Below are positions 38,235 through 47,193 of a stretch of 64,000 bases of DNA, piece by piece (within the stretch, counting starts at the first letter, position 1; each line of letters opens with the position of its first letter). The notes beneath the pieces were generated by a model. That model worked only from the letters and a program-made list of their open reading frames with translations, was not told the origin of the DNA and made no database searches. The DNA is from Streptomyces sp. DHE7-1 (GTDB lineage: Bacteria > Actinomycetota > Actinomycetes > Streptomycetales > Streptomycetaceae). The translations under genes were made by a program, and so were the position numbers. Location of the stretch: NCBI GenBank assembly GCA_016432725.1, contig JACJDG010000003.1, positions 7,765,430 to 7,829,429 of the forward strand, given 5' to 3'.

Positions 38235-39344
38235 TTATCCCTGCCCTTGGCCCGCGCCCTGGGCCGGGCGCTGTCCCTGCCGTTGGCGCCGGCCCTGCCC
38301 CTGGCCGGCGCCTTGGCCCTGACCGGCGCCCCTGCGGTTGTCCCCAGTGCGGTCGTGTGCCGGGGCCTCGATCGGTGTGCCGCGGTAGCAACCCACGGTG
38401 TAGGGGAATTCCAGGGTGGCGCTGTAGTGGTACATCGTCGTCTCTTTGTCGTTCCACATCACCTTGCCGGTGCGGCCGTGACAGCCGTCGAGGTCGGCGT
38501 TGGTGGGGAGGTTGCCCTTGTCGTCTCGCTCGACGTAGATGCCGAAGCCGTCCAGTGCGTAGCCGACCAGGGTCGAGCCCCTTTCCGTGGTGGCGGAGAG
38601 CAGGCAGGACGGGATGTCGTGGTAGTGGTAGTCCTCCGCGCCATCGGGATGGCCGTCGCACATGTCCTGGGTCTCGTGGGCCGCGGCGTCCCGTCCCGCG
38701 TCGTCGAGGGCGTTGTAGAGGTAGACGCCGTTCTTGAGGATGCCGATGGCTCCCATGGAGAGACAGCCGGCGTTGTCGGCGAGGCTCGGGGTGAGCGGCA
38801 GGGTGAGGTTGACGGTCTTCGACGCGATGGCGTTCGGGTTGGTGTCGTACTGGTAGGCCGGGTCGGACTGCTGGATGGGGAAGGTGCCGGTGCTCTGGTG
38901 CGTCGGCAGGTCTTTGGAGGTGATGACCCGGGAGTCGCCCTGGACGGTCTCGTTGTACTCGGCGTTAGGCCAGCTGTGTTCGCCCTGCACCTGCACCTTC
39001 GCGGTGGAGTCCCACGTCCTGTTCGCGGTGTCCATCCAGGGGCCGTCGTGGCGTGCCCCTCCGGGGCGGAAGGAGGTCTGGCACGAGTAGACGTGACCGG
39101 TTTGTGCAGCGGTCGAGACCATGTCGTCGCCGAGCGGGATCTTCCTGGGGTCGGTGACCCCGGACCAGGACGCGGGGACGCCTCCGCCGGCCACCGACGG
39201 CGCCGAGCTCACGGACTGCCCGGGTGAGGACTGCTGTCCGGGGGAGGAGGGGACTGCTGACGCGCAGGCTGCCAGCAGCACCGTACCGCTTGCCATGGCC
39301 AGCCCTCGCAGCGCGAACCCTCCAGATTTCACAGACGTGGTCAC
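38235..39344 (-). CDS. YHYH-domain lipoprotein with Gln/Gly-rich tail
   Basis: 369 residues. A lipoprotein signal (MASGTVLLAACAS, Cys about 27) precedes a YHYH domain (TVNLTLPLTPSLADNAGCLS, GAIGILKNGVYLYNALDDAG, then EDYHYHDIPSC and STLVGYALDGFGIYVERDD). The last 30 residues are a low-complexity (A)GQGQG/R repeat. It overlaps the histidine kinase gene by 4 bases and is the third gene of the operon, so it may be the extracellular target or sensor partner of the two-component system. Confidence 0.85.
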   Translation of the reverse strand: MTTSVKSGGFALRGLAMASGTVLLAACASAVPSSPGQQSSPGQSVSSAPSVAGGGVPASWSGVTDPRKIPLGDDMVSTAAQTGHVYSCQTSFRPGGARHDGPWMDTANRTWDSTAKVQVQGEHSWPNAEYNETVQGDSRVITSKDLPTHQSTGTFPIQQSDPAYQYDTNPNAIASKTVNLTLPLTPSLADNAGCLSMGAIGILKNGVYLYNALDDAGRDAAAHETQDMCDGHPDGAEDYHYHDIPSCLLSATTERGSTLVGYALDGFGIYVERDDKGNLPTNADLDGCHGRTGKVMWNDKETTMYHYSATLEFPYTVGCYRGTPIEAPAHDRTGDNRRGAGQGQGAGQGQGRRQRQGQRPAQGAGQGQG

Positions 39345-40945
39345 GGGCGTTCCTTTGCTCGGGAGAGTGAAGACGGGTCGGCCTCCGACCCACGGCCGAC
39401 GCGGCCCCGGGCCTTGCTGGTCCGTCGAGCGAGAACGCTGGCAGTCTCAGGGGCGCGAGCCGCTGAGGTCCTCCTGAAGATTTGCTGAAACCTCACTCGC
39501 GACCGGTTCGCCCGACGCCGGTGGCCGGGCAGCCGAACCAGGAAGGTGGCGCCGCCACCAGGGGTCTCCAGCGCGGTCACCGTCCCGTCGCAGCTGCTCA
39601 CCAGCGCCGCCACGATGGCGAGCCCGAGACCTGACCCCGTTGCGGACCGTGTGCGCGCCCGGGAACCGTCGGGACGGAAGAAGCGCTCGAAGACGTACGG
39701 ACGGTCGGCGGCCGCGATGCCGGGGCCGTTGTCGATCACCCGTATCTCGACCATCGGTCCGACCGCCACGGCAGTGATCCGGGTGACGGTGCCGGGCGGC
39801 GTGTGCGTGCGGACGTTCGCCAGTAGATTCCCGATCACCTGCCGCAGCCGCAGCGCGTTCGCGCGGACGGAGACCGCCGGGCCGGTCGCGAGGTCCGGTT
39901 CGACCCGGTGGCCGGGGCCGACGGCGCGGTGTTCTTCGACCGCGTCCCAGAGGACTGCGGCCACCTCCACGTCCACATCGGCGCCGCCATCCGTGTCGAC
40001 ATCCACGTCCGTGGCTTCGTGATCGAGGCGTGCCAGGAGGAGCAGATCCTCCACCAGGCCGGTCATCCGCTCCGTCTCTGTGGCGATCCGGGACATCGCC
40101 CGCTCGAGCGGCGGTCCGGGCGGCAGCCCGCCGCGGCCGTGGAGCTCGGCGTAGCCGCGGATGAGTGCCAGGGGCGTGCGCAGTTCGTGGGAGGCGTCGG
40201 CCGCAAACTTCTCCAGCTTGATCCGGGCGGCCTCGCGGGCGGCGAGGGACGCGTCGAGCTGGACGACCATGTGGTCGAACCGCGTGGTCAACCGTCCGAC
40301 CTCGTCCTGGGTGGCGCGCTGCCGGGCAGGGCGCGTCAGGTCACCGGCAGCCACCGCCTCCGTGGCGTCAACCAGATCATCCAGAGGCTGCAGTTGCCGT
40401 CGTACCACCCACCAGCCGACGCCGCCGCCGAGTGCCACGACGGCGCCGCCGCCCAGCAGCAGGCTCCCCAGCAGCAGGTCGGTTGTCCGGGCCGCCTCCG
40501 CCAGCGACACGGCGAAGACGGTCACGCCGCCGTCGGGGCGGCGGACCGCGGTCCAGCGGTACTCCAGCGCGCCGTCCACGCTCCCGACACTTCTGATCTG
40601 GCCGTCCGGGCCGCCGGACAGCGCCGTCGTCCAGGGGACGTCCGGCAGCGGATCCAGGTCCCCGGTCAGCTCCGAGGGCACGGTCTCCTCAAGGTGCCCC
40701 CGCGAACCGAAGCGCAGTAGGGCGACCTGCCTAGCCGGAGACTGATCCTTGCCCGGCCGGACACCTGACCGCGCCGACTGACCCGGCTGTGCCGACTGCG
40801 GCTGGGCGCGGGCGCGCAGGAGCCGTGCGTCGGCCTCGGCGACGAGGTTCGACCGGGTCCACCACAGGGTTCCGCCGCCGAAGGCCGCCACCGACCCGGT
40901 GAGCAGCACGGTCACCAGCAGGGCCAGACGCGCGCGCAGCCGCAT
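39341..40945 (-). CDS. Sensor histidine kinase
   Basis: 534 residues. A transmembrane helix at 7-29, an extracytoplasmic sensor region, and a second helix at about 157-181 precede HAMP (183-235). HisKA follows with the phospho-His at 253 (DASHELRTPLALIRGY). The ATPase domain has N-box NLLANVRTHTPPG, G1 DNGPGIA and G2 GSGLGLAIV. A 60-residue Arg/Ser-rich tail follows the catalytic domain, longer than usual. It is the second gene of the operon, 3 bases after the response regulator. Confidence 0.92.
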   Translation of the reverse strand: MRLRARLALLVTVLLTGSVAAFGGGTLWWTRSNLVAEADARLLRARAQPQSAQPGQSARSGVRPGKDQSPARQVALLRFGSRGHLEETVPSELTGDLDPLPDVPWTTALSGGPDGQIRSVGSVDGALEYRWTAVRRPDGGVTVFAVSLAEAARTTDLLLGSLLLGGGAVVALGGGVGWWVVRRQLQPLDDLVDATEAVAAGDLTRPARQRATQDEVGRLTTRFDHMVVQLDASLAAREAARIKLEKFAADASHELRTPLALIRGYAELHGRGGLPPGPPLERAMSRIATETERMTGLVEDLLLLARLDHEATDVDVDTDGGADVDVEVAAVLWDAVEEHRAVGPGHRVEPDLATGPAVSVRANALRLRQVIGNLLANVRTHTPPGTVTRITAVAVGPMVEIRVIDNGPGIAAADRPYVFERFFRPDGSRARTRSATGSGLGLAIVAALVSSCDGTVTALETPGGGATFLVRLPGHRRRANRSRVRFQQIFRRTSAARAPETASVLARRTSKARGRVGRGSEADPSSLSRAKERP

Positions 40946-40948
40946 GCC

Positions 40949-41674
40949 TCACCTCTCCGACCGCAGCACATAGCCGAAGCCGCGCACCGTATGGATCAGG
41001 GGCGGACCTTGCGCGTCCACCTTTCTGCGCAGCTGGCTGATGTGCGCCTCCACCAGGTTGCCGTCGCCACGACCTGCCTCGGCTGGCCCCCAGACGGCCT
41101 CGATGATCTGCGCCTTCGACAGCACCTGGCCGCGTCCCTGGAGCAGGTAGCGCAGGATCCGGTACTCGGTGGGGGAGAGGACGACCTCCCGGCCGCCGCG
41201 GGTCACCCGGTGGGCACGGTCGTCGAGCACGAGATCGGTGATCTGCAACGGCTGGTCCGCCCGGTCGGTCCGCCCACTTCGGCGCAGTACGGCGGCGATC
41301 CTGAGGGTCAGTTCCTCCAGGCTGAAGGGCTTTGTCAGGTAGTCGTCGCAGCCCCGCGCGAACCCCGTGCGCAGGTCGGCCCGACTGTCCCGGGCGGTGA
41401 GGAAGATGACCGGCAGCTCACAGCCTGCGCTGCGCAGCCGCCCGCACACCTCGAACCCGTCGAGGCCGGGCAGGGTGACGTCGAGGATCAACAGATCGCA
41501 GTCGGGAGTCGGGCCGGCGGACAGACAGTCACGGCCGCTGCTGACGGTGACGGTGTCGTAGCCCTCGTGCCGCAGCGACGCTTCCAGCAGCTCGGCCATC
41601 GGCTCGTCGTCCTCGACGAGGAGGATCCGGGTACGTGGCTGCCGGGCGTTCGCTCCCGACGTCGTCGCAGTCAT
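40949..41674 (-). CDS. OmpR-family response regulator
   Basis: 241 residues from ATG 41674. The receiver domain has acidic pocket EDD 21-23, phospho-Asp 65 (LLILDVTLPG), Thr in FLTARD and Lys in YLTKPF. The C-terminal winged helix (EVVLSPTEYRILRYLLQG, NLVEAHISQLRRKVD, HTVRGFGYVLR) is of OmpR/PhoB type. It is the first gene of an operon with the histidine kinase and the YHYH lipoprotein. Confidence 0.93.
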   Translation of the reverse strand: MTATTSGANARQPRTRILLVEDDEPMAELLEASLRHEGYDTVTVSSGRDCLSAGPTPDCDLLILDVTLPGLDGFEVCGRLRSAGCELPVIFLTARDSRADLRTGFARGCDDYLTKPFSLEELTLRIAAVLRRSGRTDRADQPLQITDLVLDDRAHRVTRGGREVVLSPTEYRILRYLLQGRGQVLSKAQIIEAVWGPAEAGRGDGNLVEAHISQLRRKVDAQGPPLIHTVRGFGYVLRSER

Positions 41675-42099
41675 GCGCGGGATAGTAAGACAGCGAGCTG
41701 TGGGCTCCGTCGGGCCCGGGACGACGCGAGCGGTCGTCCCGGGCCCGCCCCGCTGAACGGCCGCCAAGCGCTGCTTCAGCCGATATGCCGCTGCGGGGTG
41801 CGACAGCTGCGGAGCAATTCAGGGCATCGGACCGTACCCCCGGTCGCAGCCGTTGGCCGCAGCCTGAGCACCGACGTCCGACATCCGGAGTCCTCGGACA
41901 ACCCATCAGGCCGCTCGGAATCCGGGAACGCGGATAGGTGCTTCTGCCCTTCTGGCGGCTCTCGTCCGGCGGAGGGCCCCTGATCGGTCGGACGGTTCCC
42001 TGGCACGCCTCGCCGGTCCAGCACCTGGTTTCCGTGTGGGCCATTGCGTCGCCGATCCAGGACGAGAAGCGCCCCTGGTGAGGTCGTCTTCATCGTCTT
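41675..42099. other. Promoter region of the two-component operon
   Basis: About 425 bases with no supported gene. It should hold the promoter of the response regulator operon. Confidence 0.4.
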
Positions 42100-42125
42100 G
42101 GCCTGGCCTGGCCTGGCCTGGCCTG
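42100..42125. repeat. (GGCCT)5 tandem repeat
   Basis: A 5-base unit repeated about five times just beyond the stop codon of the secreted-protein gene. Confidence 0.8.
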
Positions 42126-42137
42126 GGTGGGGTGGGG

Positions 42138-42827
42138 TTAGTGGATGGTGCGGTGGAGGGTGACGGTGGGGGTGAAGTTGGTTTGGGGGTCGTTGGTGGT
42201 GGTGTGGGGGGTGTGTGTTGTTTCGTGGTCGAGGATGGTTTTGATTTGGTGGGCGAGTTCGTCGGCTTGGTGGGTGATTTGGTTGATGGGTAGGTGGGAT
42301 GTTTGGAGGGTGTTGATCTTGCGGTTGATGTTGTTGAGTTCGTTGCGTGCGTGGGGGCTCAGGTGGAATTGGCGGGGTGTGGCGATGATGAATTGGTAGG
42401 CGGCGGAGAGGGTTTGGCAGGTGGGGCAGTGTTCGTTTAGGGATCTGCTGATGTTGGTGGCGTTGATGAGGCGTGCGTTGCGGCCGGCTGTGGTGACGAT
42501 TTGGTAGGAGAGGGCGATGGAGCGGCAGGGGTTGTTCGGTGTGCAGCCGGCGGAGATGGCGGTGGCGCGGTTGTTGGCGGTGACGGCGATGGTGGGGCCG
42601 TATTCGTGGATGGTGAAGGATTGGTCGGTCTGGTTGGTGTGGGTTCTGTCGGCGTGGCTGTAGGCGGTGTCGACGGCGATGGCGGCGTGGGGGAGGGTGC
42701 GGGTGGGGTGGGGTGTGGCGCGTGCTGTGGTGGTGGCGGTGGTGAGGGCGAGGCCGGCGGTGACGACGGCGCCGAGGCGGACGGCGGTGGTGGTGTTTTT
42801 CGGGGTGCGGGGTTTGCGGTGGTGCAT
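42138..42827 (-). CDS. Secreted protein of the peptide/M50 operon
   Basis: 229 residues with an export signal (residues about 1-38, AVRLGAVVTAGLALTTATTT). The body contains two Cys pairs (GCTPNNPC and HCPTC) and a predominantly helical C-terminal half (RNELNNINRKINTLQTSH, ADELAHQIKTILDHE). A CAGGAGAAG ribosome site precedes the ATG. It follows the M50 gene by 35 bases on the same strand, so the two are co-transcribed. The family is not recognised. It could be a partner, receptor or immunity protein for the peptide; this is inference from position. Confidence 0.7.
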   Translation of the reverse strand: MHHRKPRTPKNTTTAVRLGAVVTAGLALTTATTTARATPHPTRTLPHAAIAVDTAYSHADRTHTNQTDQSFTIHEYGPTIAVTANNRATAISAGCTPNNPCRSIALSYQIVTTAGRNARLINATNISRSLNEHCPTCQTLSAAYQFIIATPRQFHLSPHARNELNNINRKINTLQTSHLPINQITHQADELAHQIKTILDHETTHTPHTTTNDPQTNFTPTVTLHRTIH

Positions 42828-42862
42828 GGTCTTCTCCTGGGAGGGGGTGGGGTGATGTGGCG

Positions 42863-44836
42863 TCAGGACTGGCTGGGGTTCGACGGTGTGGTCGCTGTGG
42901 GTGAGGGTGAGGCGGAGGGGGGTTGTGAGGGTTGGGAGGTCTGGGAGGGGGTTTGGGTAGGGGTGCGGGTGGGGATGGGCTGGGCCGGGGGCGGGTGGGG
43001 GTGGCGCCGGGTGAGGTTGCGGGGCCGGGTGCGCGGGTGCCGGGGGCTTTGCTTGCTGGGGGTGTGGTGGTGGGTGTGGCTGTGGGGGTGTGCTGAACGT
43101 CCTCGGTCGGGTGTGGGAGTTGTGCGGAGGGGCTGTGGCCGGGCGGGGTGGTGGGGGAGGGGGTGGTGGCCGGGCCGGTGGTGGCTGGTTGTGTGGGGCT
43201 GGGGTGGGGGGTGGGGTGGGTGTGCGGGGTTGGAGGGCGGGGGTGGCGGGGGCTGCTTGGGGAGGGGTTTGGGGGTGAGGCCTTGGGTCCAGGCGGTGGC
43301 GAGGACGGCGCAGGTGGCGGTGGTGGTGGCGGCGAGGGCGAGGCGGAGCAGGGGTTTGCCGTGGGTTGCTCGGGTGGTGGCGCGCCAGAGGCGGGTGGTG
43401 ATGCGGGTGGTGAGGTAGGTGCCTCCGGCGAGGGGGCACAGGAGCATGAGGGTGCCGAGGGTGCCGACGAGTCCGGCGGCGGGGTGTCCGTGGGTGAAGG
43501 CGGTGATGGTGCCGAGGGTTTGGTCGTGGAGGGCGCGGGTGGCGGTGGTGAGGAGGCGGGGGAGGTTCCACAGGGCGTAGGCGGCTTCGGCGATGAGGAG
43601 GGGGACCATGGTGAGGACCCATACGGTGACGATGGTCCGTGCGGAGCGTTTGAGGTCGCTGACCTGGGCTTTGGCGGTGTGGTGGCGGGTGCCGGGGAGC
43701 AGGTTTTGCAGGATGGGTTTGATCTTGCCGTAGAGGTCGGGGACGCCGGCGAGGTCGCCGAGGATGTAGTAGCCGTCGAGGCGGACGGCGGGCATGAGTT
43801 GTTCGAGGACTTCGAAGTGGGCGAGGTAGACGGCGGCGAGGAGGAAGGGCTGGCCGGTGATGAGGTAGGCGGTGGTGAGGGCCAGCATGAACAGGACGTT
43901 GAAGTAGACGCCGCCCAGTCCGGTGCGCAGGCGGCCGGCTTTGCCGATGCGGTAGACGTCGGTGACGTCGGTGTACATGGAGGGCCAGATCAGGAAGATG
44001 CCGCAGCCGATTTTTCCTGGGACGGCTCCGCTGTAGCGGCAGGCGGATGCGTGTCCGAATTCGTGGAAGAGGAGGGAGGCGACGGTCAGCAGGAAGATGA
44101 TGAGCATCCACAGGGGCTGCTCGAGGACTTGCAGGACGGCGGTCATGGCGCCGTGGACGGCGAAGAGCCAGACGTCCATGACGACGGCGCCGGCCAGGGT
44201 GAGGGCCACGATGGTGGGCCGGTGCAGCCAGGCGAGGGCGGCGGCGATGCGGGCCACGTGTCTCTCGTGGAAGATCGTTCTGTGGCCGCGCAGGGCGAGC
44301 AGCAGGTCGGAGCGGGGGGCCGCGGCCTGGTCGGGGTGTCCGCCGGGGGGCAGGGTGATGCCGAGCGGGGTGAGTTTGTGCTCGACGAGGTGGAGGATGT
44401 TGTCGGTGGTGACTTCGGCGCCGTAGCGGCCGCTGACGCGGTGGGAGATGGCCTCGGCGTCGCGGATGCCGTCGATGCTGGCGACGACGAGGTAGAGCAG
44501 GCGGGAGAGCTGGATCATCTGTCCGTCGCCGCGGCGGACGATGTACCGGCGGTCGGTGAAGCCTGATCCCTTGTACTCGCCGAGGGTCTGCAGGTCCGGG
44601 CTCGGCTGCGGTACCGGCGTGCCGCCCCAGGTTCCGGGGGCGTGCGCGGTCGCCGGGTGCGCCGGGTGCGCCGGGTGCGCCGGGTGTGATGGGTGTGCGG
44701 GTTCGCCGGGCGCGGGGGTGTCGGGTGTGTGGCCGTGGGGCGGGTGGGGGCCGGCTGCCTGCCCGGGGAGGTGTCCGTGGTGAGGGGGGTGGGCCTGCAG
44801 GGTGGTGCGGCTGGCGTGGTCGTCGGACGCCGGCAT
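42863..44836 (-). CDS. Intramembrane M50 peptidase with RRE/PqqD-like domain
   Basis: 657 residues from ATG 44836, preceded by CAGGAGAAG. A His/Pro-rich segment (residues 14-68) leads to a PqqD/RRE-like winged helix (about 92-160; SGFTDRRYIVRRGDGQMIQL, DAEAISHRVSGRYGAEVTTD). The multi-span M50 domain has the zinc motif HEFGH at 258-262, the WPSMYTDVTDVYRIG segment and the third-ligand motif LDGYY at 353-357. The last 135 residues are again His/Pro/Thr-rich. Such proteins are known from peptide (RiPP) gene clusters, where the RRE binds a leader and the protease cleaves it. It lies between a 70-residue peptide gene and a secreted-protein gene. Confidence 0.83.
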   Translation of the reverse strand: MPASDDHASRTTLQAHPPHHGHLPGQAAGPHPPHGHTPDTPAPGEPAHPSHPAHPAHPAHPATAHAPGTWGGTPVPQPSPDLQTLGEYKGSGFTDRRYIVRRGDGQMIQLSRLLYLVVASIDGIRDAEAISHRVSGRYGAEVTTDNILHLVEHKLTPLGITLPPGGHPDQAAAPRSDLLLALRGHRTIFHERHVARIAAALAWLHRPTIVALTLAGAVVMDVWLFAVHGAMTAVLQVLEQPLWMLIIFLLTVASLLFHEFGHASACRYSGAVPGKIGCGIFLIWPSMYTDVTDVYRIGKAGRLRTGLGGVYFNVLFMLALTTAYLITGQPFLLAAVYLAHFEVLEQLMPAVRLDGYYILGDLAGVPDLYGKIKPILQNLLPGTRHHTAKAQVSDLKRSARTIVTVWVLTMVPLLIAEAAYALWNLPRLLTTATRALHDQTLGTITAFTHGHPAAGLVGTLGTLMLLCPLAGGTYLTTRITTRLWRATTRATHGKPLLRLALAATTTATCAVLATAWTQGLTPKPLPKQPPPPPPSNPAHPPHPPPQPHTTSHHRPGHHPLPHHPARPQPLRTTPTPDRGRSAHPHSHTHHHTPSKQSPRHPRTRPRNLTRRHPHPPPAQPIPTRTPTQTPSQTSQPSQPPSASPSPTATTPSNPSQS

Positions 44837-45348
44837 GGGCTTCTCCTGGGCGCGGTTGACGGTTCGGCTCATGGGCGTGGGTGTTGCGGCGCGGGTCCGT
44901 GGGAGCGTTCGCCGCGTCCCGGGGCGGCTGCCCGGCTGCCCGCGAGGGCGACGCCCGCACGGGCGCGGTCACCGGGCGGCGGGCGGGCGCGTGGCGGGGG
45001 GTGGGCTGCGGTGCGATGCGGTGCCGGGGGAGCGGTTCCGGTGCGGCGGGGCCGAGCGTTGAAGGCCGGTTGCGGCGGTGCGCCTGCGCGGCACTCCGGT
45101 GCCAACTGCTGTGGCGTCGATATGGGTTGATGTCTCGTCGGCCGTGACGTTGCGTGGTGCACCGGCCGGGGCGCGGGAGTTGCGCGGGGTGGTGCCGCGC
45201 TGCCCGGCCTCGTCGGCCTGAACGCTCGTCAGCGGCGGTCGGGGCCGACCCGGTGGCGTTCTCGTCGCCGCGGGGGCCGGGTGGGGCCCGGGGGTGCCGG
45301 GTGGGGCCGGGTCCGTCCACCGACCCGGCCCTGCCCGGCTTTGCGGTG
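44837..45348. other. Gap between peptide gene and M50 gene
   Basis: About 510 bases without a supported gene. Frames here are Arg/Pro/Ala low-complexity. It is probably a long spacer in the same transcript or holds a second promoter. Confidence 0.4.
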
Positions 45349-45561
45349 TTACTGCTGCACGCTGATGCTCTGGGCGGCCTCGGACTGGGCGACCGCGTAG
45401 GGCGAGCACTGGTTCAGCGCGGCCGACTCGTTGTGCGCGTCCACGTGGGCCACCTTCTTGGTGACGGTGGTCATCTTGGCGAAGTTGAACGAGAACTTGC
45501 CGAGCGCCTCACGTCCCGGCAGCAGTTCCGCGGTCTCGGTCTCGAGCTGGTCCATGTTCAT
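45349..45561 (-). CDS. 70-residue precursor-like peptide, copy 1
   Basis: Starts MNMDQLETETAELLPGREAL after AAGGA, 8 bases upstream. A leader-like acidic N-terminus with ELLPxREALG is followed by KFSFNFAKMTTVTKKV and the core AHVDAHNESAALNQ. The C-terminal segment is SPYAVAQSEAAQSISVQQ. There is no signal peptide. A second copy at 58.4 kb is identical at 55 of 70 positions; the single Cys (position 52) is Tyr there, so Cys chemistry is not essential. The RRE-like M50 protease gene downstream makes it a probable substrate. Confidence 0.72.
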   Translation of the reverse strand: MNMDQLETETAELLPGREALGKFSFNFAKMTTVTKKVAHVDAHNESAALNQCSPYAVAQSEAAQSISVQQ

Positions 45562-45848
45562 GAAAAGGAGTCCTTTCATCCTTCAAGTGGTCTGTGAACA
45601 AAGCGATGTCCGGTGCGGCGTGGCCCGGCGTGGTGTCGGGCCGCGTCTTCGGTCCTCGCCTTTTTCGAACCTGCCGGCGCGTTCCGGCTGACAGTGAGCG
45701 AGCAGCAGGCCGTCCGCACGGCCCGCGCCGGGAGGTTCGACGGACGGCGCGAAGTGCCTGGCCTGTCGCTGCCGGGTCATGCGGAAACCCGGCTGCTCGG
45801 GTCGGGGCGTGGCGGAATCGGGGGAGAAGCCGCCCAACCGTCCGAAGT

Positions 45849-45940
45849 CTCCGAACAATTCGTTCGGAGGGCCTGGACAGTAACCGAAGCAGAAGGAAAA
45901 GCGCAAACAATCCAAATGCGACATTCGTTCAAAGTCGCAC
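45849..45940 (-). promoter_or_regulatory. Conserved element upstream of peptide gene, copy 1
   Basis: A perfect 8-bp inverted repeat (CTCCGAAC / GTTCGGAG, 5-base spacer AATTC) at 45849-45869 is preceded on the plus strand by a third half-site-like GTCCGAAG. A CGTTCAAA box begins exactly 57 bases after the repeat end. The second peptide copy has the same module with identical spacing. It lies about 290 bases before the peptide start, so it is a promoter/operator with a long leader. Confidence 0.65.
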
Positions 45941-46030
45941 GGCTGTTCTTCCGTCCGGCGTCAGCGGGACCGGCTGGGCTGTCCGTGCCCGCGTCCTCAT
46001 CGGATCCGGCCGTGCCTGCACGGCACCGTG

Positions 46031-46195
46031 GCCGGCAGACCGGCAGACCGGCAGACCGGCAGACCGGCAGGCGGGCAGACCGGCAGACCGGCAGGCGGGC
46101 ACGGGCAGGCGGACCGGCAGTCCGGTAGACCGGCAAGCGGGCTCGGGCAGGCGGACCGGCAGTGCGGCGGACCGGCGGACCGGCGGTGGCGGGCG
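46031..46195. repeat. Minisatellite, 8-bp unit CCGGCAGA
   Basis: Perfect and then diverging copies of CCGGCAGA and variants (CCGGCAGG, GCGGACCGGCAG) over about 165 bases. Non-coding. Confidence 0.85.
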
Positions 46196-46417
46196 AGCGG
46201 GCGGGCGGGCGGTTCGCCTGTCGGGCGCGCCGGCCGGGGTGCGGGAGCCGGGGCCGTTGCGGCGCCGGGGAGTGCGGCCGGCGCCCCCGCACGGCTGCTG
46301 CGTCCCGTCATCTGGCAGGCGCGGCCCGGTCGGGGTGGGCGGCCCTGCGCCGGAGTCGGGGGCCGGGGGAGGTAATTCGGCTGTCGTGGGGGAGTGGTGC
46401 TTCCCTGGGATCGCGTC

Positions 46418-46903
46418 ATGATGGCCGATGTCCCGCTCAGTCGAGAGTCGTTCCGGCGCCTGCACCCGATCGGCGTGCCCCGGCCGGTGTCCCAGGTACC
46501 GGACCGGGTCTGGACGGAGGAGGAGTGGGATCGGATCCGGCACGGCGCTCGCGCCGGGAGTATGGATGAGAAGTGGAACGTCTTCGTCGAGGGCGATGTC
46601 CTGTTCATGCACCGGAGTTGGACCGGTCACGGCGTCTACGAGGTGTCCTTCACCCGCGCGGCCGGCCCCGGCAGGAGGATCGCCTCCGCCGTGGTCGAGG
46701 GCGACGCCCAGCGCTACCGGAACATGGGTGACGCGTACGACTGTCTGATTTTGGAGCTGATCACCAGTGCGGTCGTCCTGGGGGAGCGGGCCGTGGAACT
46801 CCGGGCCGGTCTGGTCGAGTTGACCGCCAGGGCTTCGGGAAGGAGTGATCTTCCCGCGGGTGCGGTGGAGCACAGTGTGCTGGGGCTGCGCTGCGGATCG
46901 TGA
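46418..46903 (+). CDS. Conserved hypothetical protein
   Basis: About 161 residues from ATG 46418 (frame open from 46394). Natural-looking throughout: WTEEEWDRIRHGARAG, DEKWNVFVEGDVLFMHRSWT, GHGVYEVSFTRAAGPG and YRNMGDAYDCLILELITSAV. The pattern recurs in small actinobacterial proteins of unknown function; no domain can be named with confidence. Confidence 0.65.
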   Translation: MMADVPLSRESFRRLHPIGVPRPVSQVPDRVWTEEEWDRIRHGARAGSMDEKWNVFVEGDVLFMHRSWTGHGVYEVSFTRAAGPGRRIASAVVEGDAQRYRNMGDAYDCLILELITSAVVLGERAVELRAGLVELTARASGRSDLPAGAVEHSVLGLRCGS

Positions 46904-47193
46904 GTTCCGCGGCCCGGCCGCTGCCGTCACGGCCCTGCACTCGGGTGAAGAAGCCGGCCACGACGAAATAGCCGGAGCGGATCCACGGGGCCTGGCCGGC
47001 TGCCGGAGCCTGCATCACCGCTACGCACACAAGGGCCGAACCCTTTGCCGCCTGCGCCGGTACGGGCGCGGCTCTCGTCGGCCACCGGCTCACCTCGGAG
47101 GGCAGCAGCGACTAGCATCTGCGGTGACATCGCGTGCCGGTCACCGGCTGGGTGAGGCATGGAGGTGTCAGGAGATGCCCTCGGAGGCATTCC

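Noticed and set aside
43148..44566. 472-codon plus-strand frame rich in Gly/Glu/Val
   Set aside because: It is the antisense shadow of the M50 protease gene; composition is monotonous and has no domain.
42138..45320. A single 1060-codon minus-strand open frame
   Set aside because: Only its last 230 codons (the secreted protein) are protein-like. The rest is a Pro/Arg/His shadow of the M50 gene in a C-rich strand.
46031..46195. Repeat cluster as a replication origin
   Set aside because: No DnaA-box-like sequence, AT-rich unwinding region or replication gene nearby.
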